This document shows positions 1-10,700 of a stretch of DNA of 64,000 bases, piece by piece (positions within the stretch are counted from its first letter, which is position 1; the number at the start of each line of letters is the position of its first letter). The translations under genes were made by a program, and so were the position numbers. The notes below the pieces were generated by a model, which was not told the origin of the DNA, searched no databases, and was given only the letters and a program-made list of their open reading frames with translations. This DNA is from Rhabdophis nuchalis (lineage: Eukaryota; Chordata; Lepidosauria; Squamata; Natricidae), in assembly GCA_039707465.1 (NCBI GenBank), contig CM077649.1, forward strand, positions 14,806,001 through 14,870,000, read 5' to 3'.

Positions 1-124
1 TGATCTAGTAAATTTGAGAGCTAACCAGTTTATTTCTAGAATACAGGGATGCATAATTTTATCCCAGATAAAGAACAAAGCAATTTTATTATTCTTATCA
101 TGTAAAAGCCAGTTTGGTCTAAGG

Positions 125-890
125 CAGAGGTCTCATTCTCGCGGCCCGCGGACCAATTGCAGCCCGCAGGATGGTATCTTGTGGCCCCCACCGTGATATG
201 AAAGTATAACATTAGTGATATGAAAGTATAATATCCAATATAATGGAATCCCTTATGCCAGGGGTCCCCAACCTTTGCAACTTTAAGTCTGAAGGACTTC
301 AGCTCCCAGAATTCACCTTCAATTCCTTTGATTCTTATCTACTGCCAATTTGCTTTGGCCATTAGTAGTTCAGATTCTGCCACTTTAGCAATGCAGTTAT
401 AAAGCATGATGTCATGTGACTGCATTGGTTAGTAACCAAAATCCTTGGAGTCTTATTTGCTGTTATAACCACAGGATGGTGTGGGTCATTAAATAGGAAG
501 AGGTGAGAGTCCCTAGCATGGAGTGCAATGTGTGTGTGGGTCCTACCTGTGGATGTTAAGGAGCACAGTGAATCAGCAGGGACTGAGGTAGATTGACATG
601 GGCCTTGGGAAGATACTAGAGTAGGTTGGTAAGTTGGTGGAGGCTGTGGTTGGGTGGGCATGTGCTACAGTTAACAGGCAGGAGCTGCTAGACCAACTAG
701 AGCAGGGGTCTCCAACCTTTGCAACTTTAAGTCTGAAAGACTTCCGCTCCCAGCTCCCTGGCTGGAGAAGTCTGGGAGCTGAAGTCCTTCAGACTTAAAG
801 TTGCAAGGTTGGGGACCCCTGCCTTATGCGGCCCAGCCTCACCCAGACTGCCTCCAGTGGCCCTCAGGGAAATTGAGTTTGAGACCCCTG
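125..890. mobile_element. hAT-like element with nested hairpin/composite insertion
   Basis: Ends CAGAGGTCTC and GAGACCCCTG form inverted termini, flanked by a perfect 8-bp duplication GTCTAAGG (117-124 and 891-898). Its own sequence is only 125-250 plus 830-890; the middle is a second insertion with its own duplication. Confidence 0.8.
259..821. mobile_element. Composite hairpin hAT-like insertion: one arm, about 390 bp of other DNA, then a full hairpin
   Basis: The left arm 259-314 starts CAGGGGTCCC; a full hairpin occupies 703-821. The 8-bp duplication CCTTATGC lies at 251-258 and 822-829, outside the pair. The hairpin's inner left flank is AACTAGAG (695-702), which is not repeated. The DNA between resembles the repeat at about 33370-33430. 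Confidence 0.65.
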
Positions 891-900
891 GTCTAAGGGT

Positions 901-1250
901 TAAGGTAGCTGGCTAGAAAGTGGGAGATCATTAATTCTAGGCTACCTTTGGCACAAAGCCAGTCAGGTGACCTTGGGACTATCATCTTGTCTCAACTCTA
1001 GAAAGAAGGCAATGGTGAGCCACTTCTGAAATCTGTCAAGAAAACTTCATGATCTAATCCAGGGGTCTGCAAAGTCGGCTCTTTTAAGACTGGTGGACTT
1101 CAACTCCCAGAGTTCCCCAGCCAGCATAGCTGGCTGGGGAATTCTGGGAGTTGAAGTCCACCAGTCTTAAAAGAGCCGACTTTGCAGACCCCTGATCTAA
1201 TCAGTCACCAAGAATCAATACTGACTCAAAAGCACACCCAGCCATCTACA
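901..1250 (+). repeat. tRNA-derived SINE copy with nested hairpin element
   Basis: Phrases such as AAGCCAGTCAGGTGACCTTGG and GGTGAGCCACTTCTGAA match the SINE at 19774-19965. It is split at 1059 by the 135-bp hairpin element and resumes after it with the duplicated target. Confidence 0.65.
1060..1194. mobile_element. 135-bp hairpin hAT-like MITE
   Basis: The two halves are inverted copies of AGGGGTCTGCAAAGTCGGCT and following bases, meeting at GCTGGCTGGG. It is flanked by the perfect 8-bp duplication ATCTAATC (1052-1059, 1195-1202). Confidence 0.88.
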
Positions 1251-1554
1251 CAAATCAAGTTAAAAAAAAAAACCCAGACTTGGTTCAAGTTGCACTTATC
1301 TGTGTCCTTGTATTAGACCTAATGTTTTTCAAACAGGGCATGTTTTTTATTTTGAAAACTAAATATAGCACCAATTTTTTCATTACATCAGTGTTAAGAC
1401 AGCATCAAATTCTCGATGCTCTGTTCTGTTTAAATTTTGGAATTGCCGTTTTATATTTAAAATAACCGGTTTGCACCTAAAAGTGCTTCAGATTTGACAC
1501 CATGAAACACCTCTAGCTAGTTTTCATACATCGGTTTCATTTTGTTCTTCTCAC

Positions 1555-1718
1555 CTCAGTCAGTTCCAATATTGTTTCTTTTGCTGACTTTTGAGTGACT
1601 TTCTCTTCCTTCTTCTCTGGAGTTATAACAGGCATCAGATTTGGTGGGAGTGGAACCCCAGCCTTAGCACACATTGCTGCTGCATTTGCCTTGGCTATTT
1701 CAAGTAACTGTGCCTTAT
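1555..1718 (-). CDS. SON: SON coding exon 4
   Basis: The acceptor CCTTGTAG precedes 1718 and the donor GTGAGA follows 1555. Split codon G+AT gives Asp, so the junction reads LTDLDKAQLLEIAKANAAAM. The exon then encodes CAKAGVPLPPNL and ends ILELTE. It ends on a complete codon. It matches the vertebrate SON exon after the RS domain. Confidence 0.94.
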
Positions 1719-4700
1719 CTACAAGGAAAAGGAAATTATTTACTTTTTGCCAGTCTCGTGGTGCAAACTTACAGAATTTGAATGCTGGTTTGACACTTGA
1801 ACAATTGTCTACTTCTTTTCAAATATCTGTTCTAGCATTCTCACCCACCTAAGAGGCCAGTTATTAAGTCTGAGTGTTCAGTTAAAGTACAACAACGGGT
1901 GGTATAAGTTTTGAATAGAGATATTAGGCAAAATGAGAAAATAGCATGTATAAATATTTAAAAGGAAATTTATAAATTGAGGGCATTTGCTCCTGACTTG
2001 GTTATATTTTTGCAAGACCAAAAAATAATATAGAATATTTGATGAGGAAATTAAATGAGTTTGGGGGGTTTCGCAGGTTTTAAAATGAATACACAGAAAA
2101 CAACAATGCTTATTAAGAATACGACCTCTCAGGATGGTGACATGTTGACTAAAAGGCTGGTTTTAAGGTTGAGAAAAAAGTGAAATACCTGGGGGGTTAT
2201 ATTGGTAAATAGAAACACAGAACTACTTCAAAATAACTATGTGCATCTTTAGAATAATATTGAAAAGAACTTACTGAGATGGAATAAATTGTAATTATCA
2301 TTAATGGGTAGAATTTCTTTGTAATTAAGATGTTTTACCAAACATGCTTTTTATGTTTTAGGTGCTGCCATTACTTGCAACTTGCAACTGATACTCCATT
2401 TAAACAATGGCAGAGGGATATTTCCACGTTTATATGGTATATTTGGGGGGGGGGGGGGGGAAACAAAAAATTACCGTATTTTTCAGTCTATACGATGCAC
2501 CAAGATTTCAAAGTGGTAAGTAAGGGGGGGGGTTTGTCCTCCCTGGCCCCCAGGAGCACTCTGCAGCTATTTTTGGCCTCCTGAAGCTCCGCCCCTGCAT
2601 CACATTTGTTTTGCAAAAAATGGGCCATTTTTCACAAAAATGGGGGCATTTTTGCCTTCCTCCACCTCCCAGAAACACTCTGGGGGCTGGGGGAAGGGAA
2701 AATGGCCCATTTTTCACCAAAACGGGCATTTTTCCATTCTTCCAGCTCTGCTGAAGTCTGAAGAGTGTTTCTGGGAGGTGGAGGAAGGCAAAAATGCCCC
2801 CATTTTTGTGAAAAATGGCCCATTTTTTGCAAAACAAATGTGATGCAGGGGCGGAGCTTCAGGAGGCCAAAAATAGCTGTATTCGGTGTATAAGACACAT
2901 CTTATACTCCGAAAAATACTGTAGATACAAATTACTGCAAGATGCTAAGGAAAGAGGAGGTTTGGGTTAATCAGATTTGAAATTGTATTTCAATGTTTGC
3001 TGTTTGGGTAAAAGAGTGTGGGTTAATCTTCAGTATAAGAGATTACTTGAGGCCATGAATTAAGATTTGGATGGCACAGATATTTATGGTGTGACAAGAT
3101 TAAAATAAATCTCTACTTTAATAACCATTTTGTTAGGCGTGACCTCCTCCTAAGAGTTTGGAATAAATATAAAACAAGATTTTCTGTGAAGATGCCAGAA
3201 TTTTTTTTTAGAAAGGAATGGTGGCAAAACCAGACTGGTGGATTTACGGTCAAATAATATCTTTTAGTTTAGTTCACTTTATTGTCACTGCACCTCGTCC
3301 AACAAAGTTTTGGTGATGTTAAAATCTAAAGAGGAATTAGAATCAGAATGACGTGTCTGCCACTGTTTTGCATATTTACAATTGAGAGGAAGATTTAAAT
3401 CAGATAAAAAGAGATATGGGTTTGACTGCAAAAAATGAATTGGAAATCTTACTGCACGGTGTGGTGTTAAGCACATTATTGCTGAGGTCTATAAATTGTT
3501 ATTGAATTTGAATTTGGACAATGAATATGTAAAGCATTACATTATTCAAGGGGCGAGAAACTTTGGATATAATGTAATGAACAATGGATGAAAGGTCTAA
3601 AAAGGTCTAAACTAAAATTTAAAAGGTATTTAAAATCAGATAAGTTGTCAAGAATGTATAAAGGCATTTCAAATGAATGTTGGAAATCTAAAGAAAGGGA
3701 TCTTTTACCACTTATGGTAGACATGTGATAAAGCAAAGAAATATTGGAGCAAGAGTTCACATCTTAATACAGAAGATTCTCAAAGTGAATATATAGATAA
3801 AACCAGAAACTTTTATTCTGGGTTTATTGGAAAGACTTGGAAATATTTTGGAACTTTATGTTATATATGTTGACAGCTGCAAGATTATTTTACACACAAT
3901 AATGAAGGACACTTTGATTCCTACAATGGATGAATGGTTGCAAAAGTTGTGGAGTTAGCAGAGATGGCCACATTGACTACTTTGATCAAAGAAAAAAATA
4001 CAATTACTTTTGTTTCTACTTGGAAACTACTTCTGAACTTTGTCCTTGAGGTAGAAAAAAAAATGAAACTTTTGGCTTTTATCGATTAAATAGGTTTGTA
4101 GTTATAGAAATGGCTAGTTTATATTATGTCAAAGTATAAAGTTGAGGTTTGACGCTATTGTCTTAGTCCAGGGGTCTGCAAAGTTGGCTCTTTTAAGACT
4201 GGTGGACTTCAACTCCCAGAATTCCCCAGCCAGCATGGCTGGCTGGGGAATTCTGGGAGTTGAAGTCCACCAGTCTTAAAAGAGCCAACTTTGCAGACCC
4301 CCGTCTTAGTCTAATGCACCAAAGGGAAATCAGAAATCAACACCTTTTTTCCCCTTTGCCCTACACTTTTCCCTTCCCATTTCCCAATTTTCTTTTGTAT
4401 TTTACATTTATAAATTAATAATATAGAAAAAAATAACAAAAAAAGTATAATGCCATCTAGCCAAGATATTTGAAGGCATCATATTGGCTGGGGGCGATTA
4501 TAAAGGATGAAAGACTTGTTGTCAGGGTTCCAACCCTAATTAAACCATGAGCCTCAAGTTCAAGCTCAAGCCACTTATAGTAATTAATGAATTATCTTTT
4601 GTCTTCCAAGTCTTCCCACCCTTTCTGGTTATCTTGGATATTTTTCTTCCAATACTAATCAGCATCAAGATGCATATAAACGCAATGCAAAACCTAAACT

Positions 4701-7700
4701 GTGGAACCCAAAGGTGCTTTTTCAAAAGGCAACTGGATTTTGTTTTTCCTTAAAGATGTTTTGCTTCTCATCCAAGAAATTTCTGAAGGGCAGGGAATAA
4801 GCTTTGAATGCATTCATGATGTGAAATGAATATATGAATGCTAAAATAATCAAGATAGTTTTATGTAGCAAGAGGAAATATTGCTTACCCAAGTCAGTGA
4901 GACGTTTTGGTGATCTGCTTGAAGATCTAGACCGTCGATGATCAGGTGATTTACTAGTACTTCTTCTTCTTCCTGTAGAACATCTCAGACGGACAGGTGT
5001 CCGACTTCTGGACCGTAACCTGAGAGATATTCTATAACTGTCTCTTGAATCGGATCTTCTTCTTCTCCTCTCAGTTGATCTTGATCGATTTCTCCGAGAT
5101 CGTCTATGTCTTTTCCTTGACAAAGATCGCTGTCTTGATACCGATCTTGATCTAGTCCTCCTCCGTCTTGAACGTGATTGTGAACGAGTTCGAGAGCGTG
5201 ACTGTGATCTATGATCAGATTTAGATCTTGTTCTCTTCCGTGTTAATGATCGTGAACGATTTCTTCTAGACCTTGATACTGTTCTACGTCTACGAGACCT
5301 AGATTCTGGGGACTTGGAACCTTTACTTCTTGATCTTCTCAAACGTTCTTTCTCTCCTGTTTTATCTATAGATTTAGACCTAGATCTAGATTTAGATTTG
5401 TGTTGCTCAGGTGATTTTTCTCGATTATTCAAAGTTGCTTCCAAAGACTCAGTTCCATCTGTTTTCTCAAGGGACTTAGACTTTGATCTGCATTTAGAGT
5501 GTTTTCCTCTTGAGTCATCCACAGAATCTTTGTCTTTTTTTCTTTCAGAAGACTTTGATCTAGATTTTGATTTAGATCTTGGCTGATCTGATGACCTAGA
5601 TCGTCCATGTCTAGAATTTAAGGTTGACTCCCTCTTTTCAACTGATTTTGTTCTGGACTTATGATCAGTAGATTTAGATCGCCTTTTTGATTTTGCTGCA
5701 GTTTCTGTGTTCTCAACAGATTTGGATCTAGATTTGCGATTATCAGAAGACCTAGAACGTCTTCTTTTTGATCTAGCTGAAGTGTCTCTTTTATCAACAG
5801 ATCTGGATCTAGATTTGCGATCAGAGGACACAGAACGCCTTCGTTTCATCCTCACTGAACTGTCCCTTTTCTCAACAGATTTGGACTTTGATCTGCGGTT
5901 ATCAGAAGACCTGGATTGCCTTCGCCTTATCCTCACTGAACTCTCTCTTTTGTCAACTGATCTGGATCTTGACTTACGATTATCAGAGGATCTTGATCGC
6001 CTTCGCCTTCCTCTCCCTGAAATCTCCCTTCTGTCAACAGATCTAGACCTAGATTTGTGGATTTCAGGGGTCCTTGATCTTCTCCCCCTTCTTCTCACTG
6101 AAAGCTCTCTCTTGTCATCAGGAGATCTTGACCTAGATTTGAGATTATCAGAAGATCTAGATCGCCTTCTCCGCGTTCTTACTGAAGAGTCTCTTCTATC
6201 AAAAGATTTGGATCTAGATCTACCACGATCAGAAGACTGAGATCGCCTTCGCCTTGTTCTCACAGAGGTCTCTCTTTTGTCACTTGATCGTGATCTAGAT
6301 TTATGATGGTCAGAAGATCTGGAGCGCTTCCTCCTTGATCTTGTCAAAGTCTCTCTTCTATCAACTGATCTTGATCTAGATCTGCGATTGTCAGAAGACC
6401 TGGATAACCTTCGTCTTCTCCTAGCTGATTCCCTTTTTTCAACTGATCTGGATCTAGACTTGTGATCAGATGATCTGGATCGTCTACGTCTTGATCTTAT
6501 TAAAATTTCTCTTCTATCGGGAGATTTAGATTTAGATTTAAGACGATCAGAGGTTCGGGAACGTCTTCGTCTAGATCTTAATGAAGTTTCTTTTTCATCT
6601 TTTTTATCAACAGATTTGGATCTAGATTTATGACGTGAAGTGGAGTGTTTTCTCTTAGAACTGGAATCATTTTTGCTTCTAGAACGTGCTCTTCTAGATA
6701 CATGTCTAGAAGTAGAACGTGATCTAGATTTCTTTTTACGTTTCTTTGACTTGGAAGGAGATTTTGATCTGCTTTTTTTGGCTTTTTTTCCACTTTTACT
6801 TTTATCTTTACTTTTGCTACTTATTTTTTCACTTTTTTTGTCTTTTAAAATACTCCCTTCATTTTCCTTAACTATGTCTGAAGAATTCAGAGTAGCATCT
6901 GAATCCTGATATTTTAAAGAGTCCTGAAGAGAAACTTCCAAGTCTTTATCCTTTATTATAACCTCAGATTCAACAACTATTCCTGAATCTTTTGCCTCAA
7001 TGCATTCTCCCACTTTGATGACTTCTTTCTCTGCCAAGTGCACAGGCTTTACAGCTTCCCCTGAATCTCCCAGGACAATGGTTTCCAGTCGATTCACTTC
7101 CACATTGCCTTCTGTTGTCATACAGAGAGGTTTTATAGTTGTTTGCTCCTTCGAAGAAATCTGTACATCTAAGTCTTTTCTGTTTGCCACACCTACAGTT
7201 TCTGATGTTGCTTCTGAATCTTTCATTTCCAAAGTGAACTGTGGAATTACAACTGCAGTCTTATCTTGCGTTAATATCACATGTTCTACGGTTGATTCCT
7301 GAGCTTTCTCTTCTGCCACAAATCCACTTTTTAAATTCTGTTCAATATCCTTTGTACTTGAACATTCATAAACTGATACAAAATCTTTAACAGGTTCCAG
7401 AGATGTTTCTACAATCTTTTGTTGTGGCAAATTTGAGTTTCTTTCCAAATTCTGAGTGCTTAAAGGTAACACTGATTTTGAGATTTCCTGAAAATCCATT
7501 TGCTCTTTCTCTCCTGATGTTTGTACAGCTTGGAGGTTTTTTATTTCAATTACAGACTTGCATACAGTAACTGTTTCAAAATCTTCCAGTTCTTTCATGT
7601 GTACAGATTCTGAAGCATTGTTACATTTCAATTCCATTTTATCAGTAAGTCCTGAATTTGATTTTGACTTATTAATATCTGTAGAAATGTCAGATGACTT

Positions 7701-10700
7701 TTTAATTAAATTGTCTAGTTCTACATTTGTATTGGTGGTCTGTATATCTGACATAGTTACACTTTCCCGAAATATTTCAGAACATTTTTCAGTTGTTTCT
7801 GGAACTATAGCTGATATATTTGATCCAGTATCTCTTGCTTTTGAAATTTGAGTAGTCATCTCTGAAATACCTATTATTTCTTCATATGTAAGACTGCCTT
7901 TTAAATCTTTGGCCACTGTGGTATCAAATTGGGGAGACTCTAAATCTTTTCTTTCCTGGTCACGTCTATATTTCAAAATTTGTTCTAGGTTTTCCATATT
8001 GCCTGAAGATAATATGTTTGAAATAGCTTTTGATAGTTGGTCTTGTGTCACTTTTTCAGATTCTGAAGCAATTTTGAATGGATGTATTCCTAGCCCATAT
8101 TTAATTTCTGAAGCAGATTCCAAATTTTTTGCTTTCAAAATGTTTCCTTGTTGTATTTGTGAGTCAGAGTCAATGATTTCTAGTGGACAACTCTCTGTAG
8201 TTGTGTCAGAAGATTTGAAGCCAGTTACTCCTAAATATGTTCGAGCAGTTTTGAGCTCTGGGATGTTTGAACTGTCAGTTACTTTCAATGTAGAAACAGA
8301 TTCTGAAGATGTTAATTCTGGTTTCTTTAACTGCACTGCAGTGGCCACTGGATCTTTTATTGCCGATAGCCTTTCATAGCTCATTGTTGCTCTTAAACCT
8401 TTTGGTTCAACTTTAGATCCAGACTGTGAAACATCAGCTGCATCTCTGGATTCCAATACATAAAGAGACTTAGTATATTTTTCTCTCTGACTAGCTTTAA
8501 AATTCTTCATCTCTTGTGCATCTAAAATAGTAGGGCTTTCTTTCAAATCTTGGACATCCACCATAACTTCAGGCAGAGTTGTATCAAGCTTCTCTCTCTC
8601 TTGACCTGTGATAGTTTCAGAAACTCCAGAATATTTTAATAATAATTCTGTAGGTGGTTCTGAAGTTATTCCAGAAACACTTTCTTTATCAGCAACTGAT
8701 AATCTTTCTTCCATAATTTGTGTCCTTACCCCATGATTCGAAGATATAAATAGTTTCGAAACATTTGCATCATTTTCATTAGATGGCTGGACAGGTTCAT
8801 CGTTCATCTTTTCTTTACCCATAAATTCTACATTTATTGACTTCTGACTTGCTTCTACCCTTTTCATATCTGTTCTGTAATTACGTTCAAAACTTTCTTC
8901 TGATACATCTGTAGATTGCACCGAGGCAAACAGAGATGTTAGAACATTTTGCTTTTCTGTTACATCCAATTCTTTAGACTTGGGAGGTATTTCTAGATCT
9001 TCAGTATCTATTATGTATAAAGGTGCTGGAGGTGTTTTCAAATGTTCATGTGTCAATCCTTCACTTCTGAGTATAGCATTTGAGTTTTGCAACTTTGGTA
9101 CACTCTTTGACACTGGAAGCATTTCACTTTTTCTGGGAGTTTCTGCTGTAAATTCCACACTATCTGATGATACCACTGATTTGCATCCTGGAATGTATTC
9201 TTTAGTTTCTACACCTGCTTGAAGCAAAGGTTCTGAATCAATGTTCAAGTCTTTTATATTCATGGTTTTAGATTCTGAAATTTTTGAATCTTTCATTTGA
9301 ATTTCATAAGGCTTTGGGATGGACTCTGAATTTGTTTTTGCCAAGTACACAGTTTCTGGACCATAGTCTGAAACTTTAGTTCCAGAATCAGAAGTAAGAA
9401 CAATCAGATCTCTTTCTGTCAAATGCACAGGTTCTGGTGTTTCCATTAATTTTGTAGTTTCTATTTTTTCTTCCAATTTCTTGTTCTTCTGAATATTAAA
9501 TTCATCTATATACAGAATCTTCGAACTTGTTCTTGCACATTTAACACCTAAATCAGGCACAGAATCTAAACATTCTTTTCTAATTTGTGTCCTTGTGTGC
9601 TCTAATTGTTCTTGCTTTTGTTCAAGAGATTCTGAAACTGATTCAAATTGTTTCATAGTAGTGCCAAATGGAAAATCATCTCTTGATTCAACCAATACTA
9701 AATTCTTCAATTTAAAAAATTCCTTAGGATCAATTGCAGCTCCCAAAGGTTTTCCAGGTTCTTTTAAGTCTTGTACTACCGCTATTCCTTTAAATGCTGG
9801 ACTTGCATCAATTTCATGCAATGATTTTGAAATGAATAATGGACCTTGACTCTTACCTAATGACTTACTTTCTCCTATTTTACTGGAATTTGTTTCAATT
9901 AGTTCCTTACTTCTTGATATAAGTCCCAAATCTGTTGTATCTGAACTACTTTGGTTCTTCTTTACAGTGGAATCACAACTTTTCTGCTCTATTTCTGGCA
10001 CAAAATGAGATTCGGTTTCACTTTGCTTCTGATTGGACGTACCTTCAAGTGTCTCCATGTATGTCACAGTTGGTAATGCAATTGATTTTGATGCAGTTTC
10101 CACATTTTTTACATGTTTTTGCAATGATTTTAAGTTTTCCTGTAAATCATTTGCTGCTTCAGTCACTGCTTCAGGCTCTGTACTTTTAACATATCTGATT
10201 TCCTTGGCACATGGTAGTTCAAAATTGTCAGCATTCGACTTATGCAATGATTTCAAAACTTCATCTGAATTTTTCAACTCCATACCTTCAGTTTCTGTAT
10301 AAAGTTCTAGATTATGTTCTGAATAGTTTGCAAATATCATCTGCAGGGATCCTGAACCAGCATCAACATCTCTCTCTTCAGGTTCAAGACCAGTTTTGAA
10401 ATCTTTTTTGTGTGCCTCCACATCTGATTGTGAAGTTTCCTTCACTATTTTAATTTCTTCTATGCACTGCAACTGTGAAGAGGAATTTTCTAAATTGTTT
10501 GCAAATATCAAAGATTCTGGAATATTTTTCAACTTCTCTGCATTCTTGTTTTCTTTATTTCTTAGATCTACATGTTTTGAACTTTCCAGATTTCGTATTT
10601 TTCCAACCTCTGTTTGTATTATTGTTTCTGAAATATTCACATCTTTTAATTGCGAAGCATTTTCAGGAACTTTCACATTAAACAGTGCCAGAGAACGTTG

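Larger units (their letters stand above)
1890..4447 (+). pseudogene. Decayed L1 LINE, ORF2 RT to C terminus, antisense in SON intron
   Basis: Reading the plus strand across frameshifts gives L1 ORF2 phrases: LNRDIRQNEKI, AFAPDLVIFL (the RT FADD box with Asp changed to Pro), KYLGGYIG, WQRDISTFIW, LLQDAKERGG, and near 3640-3760 a CWK...WWTCDKAKKYW-type zinc region. An A-rich 3' end lies near 4410-4447. Many frameshifts and stops make it inactive. It is interrupted by elements at 2474-2921 and 4169-4303. Confidence 0.75.

Noticed and set aside
1595..1852. Plus-strand frame of 85 residues
   Set aside because: Shadow of SON exon 4 on the opposite strand; it runs through that exon's splice sites.
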